This document shows, in pieces, positions 1-9,813 of a stretch of 20,159 nt of DNA. Every line of letters begins with the position of its first letter. The first letter of the stretch is position 1. The position numbers were made by a program, and so were the translations under genes. This DNA comes from Welwitschia mirabilis (taxonomy: Eukaryota; Gnetophyta; Gnetopsida; Welwitschiales): contig JBOZIK010000001.1 in the NCBI GenBank assembly GCA_051453625.1, positions 271,381,063 through 271,401,221 of the forward strand. Direction: 5' to 3'. The notes beneath the pieces were generated by a model. It saw only the letters and a list, made by a program, of their open reading frames with translations. It was not told where the DNA came from and made no database searches.

Positions 1-105
1 TATAGCTTTAATTTTTTATTCATCAGTTTTAATCCTGTTTTAAGAAATCTTATGTCCTAGCATTATGTCTTCTATCACCATAAGATGATTTTTTAACTAG
101 CTAAG
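1..105 (-). pseudogene. Reverse transcriptase relic, C-terminal part (host Ty3/gypsy element)
   Basis: Read on the minus strand, this stub gives a translation containing HLMV, then IMLGHKIS at about 43-80. This matches the segment after the YMDD block of Athila/Tat-type Ty3/gypsy reverse transcriptases, whose usual form is close to CHFMV...GIVLGHKIS. A TAG lies where the family has a conserved Trp, and a TAA follows the KIS motif. The stub continues the reverse-transcriptase relic that stops at 10545, and the two halves are separated by the guest element at 106-10539. RNase H and integrase would lie to the left, outside the window. The match is short, but its exact continuity in frame and spacing with the other half makes the call firm. 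Confidence 0.8.
101..105. repeat. Target-site duplication, left copy (CTAAG)
   Basis: These five bases sit immediately before the TGTT start of the left LTR. They match the TTAAG at 10540-10544, right after the AACA end of the right LTR, with one C/T difference. Ty3/gypsy integrases make 5-bp duplications. The reading frame of the interrupted reverse transcriptase supports the duplication independently. Confidence 0.8.
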
Positions 106-425
106 TGTTGTAATGTCAAATTGTATGATTTTGATGGGTTGTTATGAGTAGTTTTGTAGGACATTTAGATAGGTTTAAGCACAAAACAATGATTATTAAG
201 AGTCAAGGAAAAAAATCACAGAAATGCACAAATACTAGTACTTTTAGAGGTATTTTGAATTAATTCTAATACTTAACATTTTAAAGATAAATTAATGAGA
301 TTCAAAGCTAATTTAACTTAATAAAGAGTTTCAAGAAGTATATCATCTTCTCGATCATCTAAATGATAGATCAGGATGACACCACTTGCACAATGAGTAG
401 GATGCTGACTGGACTAAGATGAAGG

Positions 426-434
426 ATAAATATA
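426..434 (+). promoter_or_regulatory. TATA-like box in 5' LTR
   Basis: ATAAATATA lies 320 bp into the LTR and is identical in the other LTR at 9618-9626, although the copies differ by over 10% around it. The position fits a U3 promoter. The assignment rests on sequence alone. Confidence 0.45.
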
Positions 435-616
435 GAACTCTCTTGGTGTGGCATTGTTCCCACTCTCATATAGATAATAGTAAAATTAACCATCTAATTT
501 TAGTGATTGTACCAAACCCTACTAAACTTTTGCAATATGTCATACATGTTTTTTCATAGTTGTTAGGGATTTTCTCACATCTATTAGTCTTGTTTATTTA
601 TCTTTCTATCTTTGTT

Positions 617-622
617 AATAAA
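617..622 (+). terminator. Candidate polyadenylation signal in 5' LTR
   Basis: AATAAA lies about 190 bp downstream of the TATA-like box. It is conserved at 9808-9813 in the right LTR, within the shared stretch GTTAATAAATATTGA. Such a spacing would place R between the two signals. Confidence 0.4.
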
Positions 623-1327
623 TATTGATTTGTTTACATATAAAATTTTCATGATAGGAAATTAAAGGGCTAGAGGTCCATTTAATAGTTGTAGAGAGGG
701 GTCTTCCTTGGTATTGGGACATGTCTCATTTATTAAGGTGTTGTTACTTTGTAACAAGATGTTGGTTCGACCTTTAATGAAACTCTTCTTTTAGTTTTAT
801 TCATATTTATGTGCATATCCCTTATGATTTATGTCGCTTTTGATTCCATGATAGCTTCATCTGTGATATAGATTATGAGGGCAACCTTTATTAAGCTTAA
901 ATCATTCATTTAAGAACTTGCATTACATTTTATATTTCATATATTAAATCATTGCATGTTTTAAGATTCTTTCTAATGTACTTAATAGCTTAGGTTGGTT
1001 TTGGTTAATGATAGTTTTCTTGATTGATCTAGGTTATGCATGACCGATCTTAGTAACAGAGATTTGGTAGTAAGATAAATATTGCATTTAGGATAGTTTG
1101 CATTTACATTTGTATTATGTATTTGCTTTTCTTGCATGGTCAATTTTTATTTTCAACCTTTACTTCATGAAAAGCAATTCTCTTTTTTATCATCTAGTGC
1201 CTTCAATAGATTATGATATTTAAGTTCACTCCCATCTATAATAGTGTGTTGTATTTGTGCATATATTTGTGATTAATAAGATTTAACTAAGAACATAATG
1301 TTTGCATCAATACACCTTGCAACATCT

Positions 1328-1345
1328 TAGCACCATTGCCAAGGA
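1328..1345 (+). other. Primer-binding site, tRNA-Asp type
   Basis: TAGCACCATTGCCAAGGA begins three bases after the LTR. The complement of the plant tRNA-Asp 3' end is TGGCGCCGTTGCCGGGGA, the site used by Athila-type elements. Thirteen of 18 bases match, and all five differences are G to A, including every CG in the consensus. That is what decay of methylated cytosines on the other strand would leave. Confidence 0.8.
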
Positions 1346-2239
1346 AGGCAATAAGGAGTTTGAGGATTGTTGTTACCAAATAAGTTCTTTGAATTTTGAT
1401 TCATGTATTTATTTATGATAGAATTGTAATTTTACTGTAAATATTGCAATTTTTCTTCCTATATTTTTCATATTTTTTATTTTTTAATCCATATTTTTTG
1501 AGTCTATCATCTTGTTGGTCATCCTAATGACATAGTTAGACAATAGTCTAGGGTAAGGATTATCTGTTATATTTATTTTTTCATAAGCTTATTTTTAGTT
1601 TTTTGCCATGTAATAAGTCAATATCATCTCATTTTTTATACAGAAAACGCTAGAAGATGACTAACAGTGTGTTTTTATTCTAAGCTTTGACAATTTTGTT
1701 TTCTATTTTCTCTATTTTTTATTTTTCATTTTTTTGTTTTCTAGGATATCATCTAGATGATGACCAAGACAACAAATAGATAGACATTTTATTAAGCATG
1801 CATGGACATAATAAAATTTGGTAAAAATCTCAAATATATGAGGGAATGAAACTTAATTAGAAAAATATTAGAAAAGTCTTACTCGATAAAAAATAAAAAT
1901 AGGTATGCACATACCAGGAATGTAATTTTCAAGATTTAAAGAAAATGTTTTCTAGTTTTATGATTTTCAAACCAAATATTTCGAATAGAAGTTGTGAAAA
2001 TAATAGAATAAGGGAAAAATTATTTTATCCCCTTCTTATTAATAAGTAGCATTACTTAATATAAATATGATAGAACCATCTACTTTAAATGTAAACATTA
2101 CCATGAGAGAGATAATTTCTAGATAGAGATTTAAAAGACAAAAATCTTATAACTTATCTTCTAAAGATAATCTAGAACTTAAAATTATGAATTATTCTTA
2201 TTCATTCTTTCCATCCACTACTAAAAAAAATGATAGTGA
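1346..2239 (+). other. Untranslated leader of the guest element
   Basis: About 900 bp of T-rich, then A-rich sequence between the primer site and the first recognisable reading-frame relic. It has stops in all frames and no domain I recognise. The only clear structure is a perfect 14-bp palindrome, ATCATCTAGATGAT, at 1748-1761, next to GACCAAGAC. A related palindrome and GCCAAGAC motif occurs in the right LTR at 9657-9677. Confidence 0.5.
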
Positions 2240-3628
2240 CCACTATGAGACATATTAGTTGAAATAAAAGCTAAAGAAAGAAGGAGAAAACATAGAAATT
2301 CTATGAATAATAAAAATAAAAAACTTAGTAAAATATTTCAAGAACAATTTTAGAGAACTTCAAATGATGTTGAGACCAAAACCCCTTCCTCTTTTATAAA
2401 TTCTTGTTTTTCCCCTCCTTTTTAAACTTCAAATTAAAATGATTATGATGATTTAAAACATTTTAGGAATTCTACATCATCTAGTGAGACATCCTATAAG
2501 CATTTATTGAATCCCAATAATATCTCATAAGTCATTATGAAGAACAATCATCTCCCATCCATTATCATGAAGAAAAAGATCCATCTACCATAAGTTACTA
2601 TGAAGAAAGAAATAACTAAGTAATAAAAATGCTTAAGTAAATATAAATGAGACAAGAAAATGCCAATAAGAACTTAGAAAATTTGATTGAAATGTTTCAA
2701 TAAAATTTATTACAAATTCAACAATCTCAAGGTTTTTTTACATAATAAACCTATCCTATTACATTCTACCTTGAGAATCATAAGGAGAACTTTGAAATAA
2801 CAAGTAACAACAATTCTTGCTTCAACATAGAAAATGAAAACATAGATCAACCTACAACATTAAACTTATTAGGATATGGACAAAAATGAAAAATAGTAAT
2901 GATTCAACTCCATTATTCAACAATAAGGATGAATATAATTATTTCTTAGATGATGACCTAGGTTATAATCCCATTCAATTCCTATTTAAAATGAAGATTT
3001 AACAAAGAATTAACTCATGAAAAATATGAAAATTCATTAATCCATAATAAACATAATGATCACATTTCTTCTTCTAATGAATTTAATGAATTGAAAAATA
3101 ATAACATGCAATAAAACAATGAGGATGATGAGGAAAAATAAAATGATGATATTGAAATCTTAGATCATCTTCCTTATTTTTACTTACTTTATGATAAAGA
3201 TGAAAGAGTTCAACCTTTAAAAGAAGTTCAACATATGAGACTAAAGGAGAATTTAAGTAATGAGATAAAATTAATGGAGAATTTACATTATGAGGGGAGT
3301 CATCTACTTCTATTATCTAGACGACAGTTTGAGATGATAGTTAGTAATAGTAACTCAAAAATAAAAAATAAGGATTATAGTTTAGGATTAACAAAATTAT
3401 TCAACAGAAAGGAAAAAGAGTCAACTTAAGATATATCAACAAATCTTCTATCACATGATGAAAACAATGAGAACTTTCCTTTCTATGATATTTTTAATGA
3501 TCTATTTGAGGAATCCACCAACTTAGAAAATAATCCTCAACAAAATAATAATTAGTTTAATAAATAAGAGCAATACATAGACAATGATATTAATAAATAC
3601 AAATAAAAAAATGGAGATATTATTAAAG
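2240..3628 (+). pseudogene. Unknown Asn/Lys/Glu-rich reading frame of the guest element, first part
   Basis: Frame-switching translation from about 2255 to the N gap gives protein-like sequence. It has a basic start (KERRRKHRNSMNNKNKK), a Ser-rich stretch, a Gln-rich segment near 2690-2730 (NLLQIQQSQ), and then a long acidic Asn/Asp-rich frame from about 2999 to 3628 that includes NEDDEEK and ends NGDIIK. The longest open part is 3235-3429. TAA or TAG codons fall where the surrounding composition suggests Gln, as expected from C-to-T decay. At least one frame change lies near 2500-2560 and another near 2890-3000. I recognise no gag, zinc-knuckle, protease or polymerase motif. It may be a remote gag or an extra transposon ORF; its function is unknown. 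Confidence 0.55.
3530..3628 (+). repeat. 99-bp sequence repeated across the N gap, left copy
   Basis: These 99 bp match 3980-4078 at 98 positions, with a single A/T difference at 3581 against 4031. The left copy ends exactly where the Ns start and the right copy begins exactly where they stop. This is the pattern of two contig ends that overlap but were not merged. Confidence 0.9.
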
Positions 3629-3979
3629 NNNNNNNNNNNNNNNNNNNNNNNNNNNNNNNNNNNNNNNNNNNNNNNNNNNNNNNNNNNNNNNNNNNNNNNN
3701 NNNNNNNNNNNNNNNNNNNNNNNNNNNNNNNNNNNNNNNNNNNNNNNNNNNNNNNNNNNNNNNNNNNNNNNNNNNNNNNNNNNNNNNNNNNNNNNNNNNN
3801 NNNNNNNNNNNNNNNNNNNNNNNNNNNNNNNNNNNNNNNNNNNNNNNNNNNNNNNNNNNNNNNNNNNNNNNNNNNNNNNNNNNNNNNNNNNNNNNNNNNN
3901 NNNNNNNNNNNNNNNNNNNNNNNNNNNNNNNNNNNNNNNNNNNNNNNNNNNNNNNNNNNNNNNNNNNNNNNNNNNNNNN
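3629..3979. other. Assembly gap, 351 N, probably false
   Basis: A run of 351 Ns flanked by the same 99 bp on both sides. Merging the flanks removes 450 bp and leaves the reading-frame relic continuous from NGDIIK into EHNEKSKER. Any open frame drawn through the Ns is meaningless. Confidence 0.9.
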
Positions 3980-5160
3980 ATAATCCTCAACAAAATAATA
4001 ATTAGTTTAATAAATAAGAGCAATACATAGTCAATGATATTAATAAATACAAATAAAAAAATGGAGATATTATTAAAGAACATAATGAAAAAAGTAAAGA
4101 GAGAATTCAACCAAGTAACGATGAAGTTAATAATGAGAAGGAGAGGAATAAGAAAGAATTAATTAAAAAACTAATAAACTTAATGGAGAATAGACTTATA
4201 TCTTTTAATGAAAAAAAACCAACTTAAAAAGTCTCTACATGTTTCTCTATTTGTTTCACTTATACTTCTATGTAAAACATTAAATGAAATCCCTTCTTCT
4301 ACTTCTGCTTCTACATTATCTTATGATTTTGATAATGATAACCTTTCTCCCTTCCTTCCATTTGAACATTCAATTAATTCTTTAAATCACATCCCTCTCT
4401 TTGAATTTAATGAAACACATCATGTCGAGAAGTTTACTCCAAAAATCTCTCAATATTTTTAAACTTCATGTACTTCAATAAATAATATATTTACTTCTTT
4501 TACAAATGCAACTCTACCTTGTGATTTTAATGATTATTATTTTTAAAACCAAACTTAGGATATCTTTGAACTCTAAACTAGGGAAAAACTTATCTTCTTG
4601 ATTCAAATCCATGCTTAGAATTAAATGTTAAGGAGCTTATTAAGTATGTTAAACCTATGTTAACCACTCATCTAAAAAATTTTCTTTCAAAGCCATGGAT
4701 CCCAAATAATACCATTAATATCTCTCATGTTAAATATCAATCTTTAAATGCATTTTATGTTTCAAATCCTTTATATCATGAGTTTGGTAAGATATTATTT
4801 TTCCATAAGTTATATGAATTTTTTAGCTCTCATATTGCTACTAAATCTTGTGGGAAAAATATGTTATATGGATATGATAATTGGAAAATCCTTATTTCCT
4901 TATTACAAATCCATATCTTAAATTGAATGATATAAAGTTTATTAATCTTACTAAACATTCTAAAGAATCCTCAAAATCTTCTTGACTAATTGATTTAAAT
5001 ACCTCCTTTCATGCATTATATAATGATATTTATGATTTATGTCATTTCAATAAGATATTATTATTTAATGAGATTTATCACTTCTTTATATTCTATTTAA
5101 AATTTAAAAATTATACTATCAATGTTCTATCCTTTTATTGTTTTTACCTCTAATTGATTT
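3980..5160 (+). pseudogene. Unknown reading frame of the guest element, second part
   Basis: The frame before the gap resumes at 3980, with KSKERIQPSNDE near 4093-4130. It shifts at about 4200 into an open stretch, 4208-4462, rich in Ser, Asn, Phe and Leu, then shifts again into another open stretch, 4657-4926, and continues with frame changes to about 5150. The last 550 bp hold two related segments, each with N-P-[CY]-L followed by a block like F-x-K-I-L-x-F-x-x-x-Y-x-F-F, at about 4606-4835 and 4905-5090. This points to an internally repeated protein. Part of the gene recurs at 6170-6720. No known family is recognised, and calling it one decayed gene is an inference from composition and the ordered frames. 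Confidence 0.5.
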
Positions 5161-5758
5161 TACTAAAAACTTATTATCTAGCTTTTATGTTTTATTAATT
5201 GGTAAATATTTGATTTGGTTCTTATTTTTTTGAGAGAATGCAATATCTAGGATCATAGCATTAGTAATAAATCTTTCTTTTCTTTCTTTTTAATAAAAGT
5301 ATTGAATAGATTTTAGGATTTAAATAAAATTTATTTTTAATTTGCTTTGGTATTTCCTTTTTGCTCTTATGTTTTTATGATTTTGTCTTTGGCTTTTATT
5401 TTAAGTAATAAATTAATCTTTAGATGGTTAAGTCCTTAATCTTTCAGAGAAAGTACATTTTTAATGGCTTAGTTGAAATTTTTAATTTGAATATTAGGGC
5501 AATTCAAAAAAAAGGACAAGGTTTAAAAATCCATAAACTATCAAACCTTGAACATGATAGAATAAATTATTTTAAAAGTTATCCTATCATTATTTGAATT
5601 CTTTCTTAACTTATTCTTTTGGTGTATGTGATGCTATTACTTGAACATATTTTAAACTTACTTATGTTTTACTTTATGAAGTTATCATTACTAATTTTAA
5701 GATATTCAAATGTCTATGAACTACATTTGAGGGAAGATGTTTTGCATTTTTGAGTTTT
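4080..5758 (+). repeat. Internal duplication of the guest element, copy A
   Basis: This segment aligns in order with about 6120-7200. Shared blocks include AATAGACTTAT (4189 and 6229), the coding stretch at 4640-4860 against 6465-6690, and the non-coding run with CTTATGTTTTACTTTAT (5661 and 7057). The offset falls from 2040 to 1396 bp along the alignment, so copy B has lost roughly 640 bp in between. Homology upstream of 4080 is weak but plausible, since copy B's CATCTAGAC at 6032 resembles TATCTAGAC at 3314. Confidence 0.75.
5160..5758 (+). other. AT-rich non-coding sequence between module copies
   Basis: T-rich sequence following the end of the reading-frame relic, with stops in all frames. 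It includes a TTTC-rich run near 5270-5292. Its right part is repeated at about 6830-7190 and so belongs to the duplicated module. No gene is seen. Confidence 0.6.
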
Positions 5759-5858
5759 NNNNNNNNNNNNNNNNNNNNNNNNNNNNNNNNNNNNNNNNNN
5801 NNNNNNNNNNNNNNNNNNNNNNNNNNNNNNNNNNNNNNNNNNNNNNNNNNNNNNNNNN
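5759..5858. other. Assembly gap of exactly 100 N
   Basis: One hundred Ns is the usual placeholder for a gap of unknown size. Unlike the other two gaps, its flanks do not repeat each other, so real sequence is probably missing. It lies at the junction between the two module copies, where assemblers commonly fail. Confidence 0.85.
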
Positions 5859-7200
5859 TTGTACCACATCACCTAGTTGACATGATATTGAAAATACTAC
5901 TAGATTCAACTTTGCATAAACATACAATAGAAATAAACATTTCTAATCTTTAGAATGAAGAAGTAAAATATGTTAGTAGGAAGAAAGTTTAAAATGTGAA
6001 CTTAATTAAAAAAAATTTTAATAACCCCTATCATCTAGACAACAATGTATAATAACAATCAAAAAAATCACAAATTGATAAAAGAAAAATATCAATAATG
6101 AAAAAAGAACAGATATAGTTCTTGATCAAAAAAAAACAGAGAGTATTCCACACAGTAAAGGTAATGATAACAATGAGAAAAGGAGGAATAATTAAAAACT
6201 CATAAAATCTCAAACAAACTCAATAAAAAATAGACTTATCTTTTCTAATATAGAAATCTAATTTAAAAAATCTTCCCATGTTTCTCCATTTCCTTCTCTT
6301 AAAAATATTTAAAGAAATATCTTTCCTTCTTTTACCAAGTCCACTTTATCTTATAATGATAATTATTTTTAAAAGTATAACTTGGAATATATTGGACTTC
6401 TAAATTTTAAAAATCTTTTTGATAATTCATACTTTAAGCTAAAACTTAAAGAAATTCTTAAGAATATTAAACTTACCTTCATCATTTATCTTAAGAAGTT
6501 TTCTCCAAAATTTTTTATTCCTAATAGAACCATTAATTTTTTCATCCTTAATCTTTAAATGCAATTTATAATTGGAATTCCTCATATCATACATTTGATA
6601 AGATATTGTTTTTTCATGGACTATCTAAACTCTTTCTCTCTCATATTGCAAATAAATTTTGTAACTCAAAATGTTACCTTGTTATGCATATGTGTCTTTC
6701 ATGTTTTATCAATTAGTTTCTATTTGATTTAATCTTTATTTGTATTTTCTTTTAATTTTATGATTTATATACTTTTATATTTGGTTATTTATTTTTTTCA
6801 ATATAGTAATCTATAAATGATTAGGTTCTCATATTTTAGATAAATTACATTTTTTAGTGGCTCAGTTGAGATTTCCAATTTGAATACTAGGGAAATTTTA
6901 AAAATTGGATAAAGGCTATAAATCATGACTTATCAAAAGACCTTAAACATGTTAAAAGCAATTGTTTTTAACTCTCTATCACCATTATCTGAATTCTTTC
7001 TTATCTTATTCTTTTGATGGACATCATACTCTCACTTAAACATCTTTAAAGCTTAGCTTATGTTTTACTTTATAAAGTTACCATGACTAGTAATTTTTAC
7101 TTGGGCATTTGAAAAGTGATAATATTGGACTCACCTAATCTTAAGACATTAAAATATCTATGAACTTCATTTTAAAGAAAAGTGCTTTAATTTTTTGTAT
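5859..7200 (+). repeat. Internal duplication of the guest element, copy B
   Basis: This is the second copy of the module at 4080-5758. Clear alignment starts around 6060-6230 and runs to about 7190, with the copies diverged throughout. It is shortened by roughly 640 bp relative to copy A, mostly from the region matching about 4860-5190. The first 150 bp after the gap resemble copy A's upstream reading frame only loosely. Confidence 0.7.
6060..6720 (+). pseudogene. Second, more decayed copy of the unknown guest reading frame
   Basis: Aligned to the relic at 4100-4870, this segment keeps pieces such as KLKLKEIL near 6430 and IPNRTIN near 6520. The matching pieces of the first copy are ELNVKELI and IPNNTIN. 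Frameshifts and stops are denser than in copy A, and the acidic upstream part is nearly absent. No frame longer than about 60 codons survives. It is a duplicated pseudogene with the same unknown function as the first copy. Confidence 0.55.
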
Positions 7201-9270
7201 TTTCTCTCAATGGTGTGAGTCTTTAGTTGTTTATAAGTGTCCTTTCTTATCTTTCCTCTCATTTCTTCACCTTCATCTTTATGAGTGTGTGGTTATGTGG
7301 GACTTATTTTAAAGATTTATTTTAAAAAATAAAAAAGTAATAATTAAGAAAAAGAAAGAATAATGACCATTATTTATCATTTCTATACTAAATACCTGGT
7401 CACCATGATGTTCCACTACACAAGGGTAAATTTTTTAAAGAGAGACATTTGACAGTGTTGGTAGCTATGGGAAATCCACTAAGGGATTAGTTGGCCATGC
7501 TTCATAGGTCCCTACTATTTTAACTATGGTTGTATTCCCCTCATCATGAATTAAAATAAAATGCTTCAAGGCTATGGGATTACTGGTATTCCTAGTGTTA
7601 TTAGAGGAATTTCTTATTTCTTAGACTCATTGTGCTTACAATATTCTCACATGGTCATTTTACTTTTAAGGATTTGGATGTGTTTTGAGGTGTTAGCAGG
7701 TGAGTTCATTTTTGGTAGCTTTTGATTTTATCATTTATTGTTTGAAAAGATTAGTTGCTTAGCATCCTCATAATTACTACCTATTTGAGTGGTACTTTAT
7801 GGAGTTTTTGCATTATGACATGCATCCTTCATTAGGTGATTTTATGATTTATTCCATGATAATTTTCTAGGTTTGAATTTAGGGTAGTTACATAATCTTC
7901 TTTGTGTTTCTAAGTTGTCCATTTTCATTTTAATTTTCTTAGTTGTTATCTTGGGTATTTTAAAGTCATTTCTATTCTTTTTCATTACAAATGCTTAGGA
8001 CTCAATCATTTAGTAGTTTTCTAGTTAATTATTTTTTCATTTGTAATTTTACTTTTTAGAAGATAATTTTCTTTTTGTAAATAAATTTTCTTTAGTCTAT
8101 GATAATAATTTTTCTCATCTTTTTGAATATTAGTTATTTAATTTTATTCTTGAGTTTTGATGCATGCAGTGAGTTCATAACACATGTATATTCCTTAGCT
8201 TTGTGCATTCATATTATTTATCATGCCTTAATTTATTATGATTCTTAGCCATTTCCCATCTTTTAGACTTTCTCATACCTTTCTGAAACCTACTTGATGC
8301 TATCTGAACTTAACTGATTCTATTAATCTTTCTAATGTTTCTAAACTTTTAAAAGACCTATTATTCTTAATGTTATCTAGACGACAAGGCAAATGACACA
8401 CTAATATTTTTAAATACTTATCATTTTCATGTTTCATATTTTTCAGATTAAATATAACCCTTCTTTTCCTACATAGAATATTATTTCCAGCCTATCTATA
8501 TTGTACTTAAACTTGTATATTAATCTTTTTTATCTTAACTTAATGTAATATGGAATGTATTGATTCATCTTATTTTGAGAAAATTTTAAACTTTTAAGGA
8601 TTATAATACATATATATAATGTACTAATATAATTTTAAATGCCTACTATTTGAGTGATATGCATTATGGATATTGTTTAGTAAATATGTACTTAACAACA
8701 AAATATTTATAGTTTGTTTTACTTATAGGAATAATATTAGAAATTTAGGAGATCATGGATGAAGGGAATAATGTTATTATTGATTATTTTTAATATATTT
8801 TCCTTGTAGATTATGCTTATGAACTTAATGTTTGATTTATGAATATCATTTTTTGGGTTATTACTTTTTCTGATAATACATGCACATCATTTTTTCAAGT
8901 TATTATGGTTATACCTTATGATGATTATGTTTGTTATGACATCCAATTTCTATCTTTTTAATATGATAAATGTTTTAAGTAATGGGATAATGCAAAAGTA
9001 AGTGTTTTGATCTTATTTTCTAATGAGCATGATTATAGGCAATTAATTTTACAAATTTATTTTAAGTGCCTATCATTCCCATTATCATCTGAATGATAGT
9101 CTAGATGACACCATGGTTATTTCATCTTTCAAAGTAAAACATTTTAGTTTATTTAATTTTATGATTTACTCCTACATACTAAAATTTATGAACTTAAGTT
9201 ATACATCCCTAGATAGTGTTTTATCTTACTCAATTTGCCTTGTAATTATAGTTATTCATCAAATTTACTA
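7200..9270 (+). other. Long AT-rich 3' non-coding region of the guest element
   Basis: About 2.1 kb with stops in every frame on both strands and no pol or env-like motif that I can read. Plant Athila elements usually have pol and an env-like frame in this half, so either the region has been replaced or it has decayed past recognition. Palindrome-related motifs occur at 8373-8385 and 9083-9111. A short imperfect repeat of ATCATTTTTT with a following GTTATTA lies at 8845 and 8886. Confidence 0.55.
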
Positions 9271-9298
9271 GGGAGTGATAAGGCTAAGTGTAGGGATA
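9271..9298 (+). other. Purine-rich tract before the 3' LTR
   Basis: The 28 bases directly before the right LTR are mainly purines, including GGGAGTGATAAGG and CTAAGTGTAGGGATA. The core resembles the CTAAGTGTGGGGG-like tract found before 3' LTRs of many plant Ty3/gypsy elements, with some G-to-A loss. The tract would prime plus-strand DNA synthesis. Confidence 0.65.
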
Positions 9299-9617
9299 TG
9301 TTATGATGTCAAATTATATGATTTTAATGGGGTATTTTGAGTAGTTTTTCAAGACATTTAGATAGGTTTAAGAACAAAATGACAATTATTGAGGGTCAAG
9401 GAAAAAGTCATAGAAATGCACAAATACTAGTACTTTTGAAGGCATTTTAGATTAATTCTAATACTTTACATTTTAAGGAGGAATTAATGAGCTTCAAAGC
9501 CAATTTAAATAAATAAAAAGTTTCAAGAAATATATCATCCTCTTGATCATCTAGACAATAGATTAGGAAGACACCACTTGCATGATGACTAGGATGCTGA
9601 CTGAATGGGCATCAAGG

Positions 9618-9626
9618 ATAAATATA
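9618..9626 (+). promoter_or_regulatory. TATA-like box in 3' LTR
   Basis: ATAAATATA lies 319 bp into the right LTR, the exact counterpart of 426-434, inside a conserved GGATAAATATAGAAC. Conservation between diverged LTRs supports a functional past. Confidence 0.45.
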
Positions 9627-9807
9627 GAACTATGTTGATGTGGCATTGCCCTCCCCTCATCTAGACGATAGCCAAGACAACTATCTAATTTTAGCATTTG
9701 TACCAAACTCCACTAAACTTTTTACATGTATCATGCACTTTCTTGAATAGTTGTTAGGGTTTTTCCTATGCCTATTATTCTTATTTGTTTGTGAGCCTGT
9801 CTTTGTT

Positions 9808-9813
9808 AATAAA
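9808..9813 (+). terminator. Candidate polyadenylation signal in 3' LTR
   Basis: AATAAA is the counterpart of 617-622, about 190 bp after the TATA-like box. In the 3' LTR it would end the element's transcript. Confidence 0.4.

Larger units (their letters stand above)
106..1324 (+). repeat. 5' LTR of the guest element
   Basis: This 1219-bp LTR aligns along its whole length with 9299-10539. A stretch of about 245 bp counted by eye (about 922-1170 against 10138-10386) shows about 33 mismatches, or 86-87% identity, so the insertion is old. It starts TGTTG and ends CAACA. A TATA-like box and an AATAAA lie at matching places in both copies. It also carries an ATCAT...ATGAT palindrome at 354-367. 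Confidence 0.92.

Noticed and set aside
3523-4110. Open frames on both strands through the first N run
   Set aside because: They are open only because N codons cannot be stops. The readable ends are the duplicated gap flanks.
5721-5953. Open frames on both strands through the 100-N gap
   Set aside because: Half of each is N. The rest has no similarity to the flanking relics in that frame.
6031-6213. 60-codon minus-strand open frame with hydrophobic character
   Set aside because: It is the complement of A-rich sequence matching the plus-strand relic of module copy A, and its composition explains the hydrophobic look.
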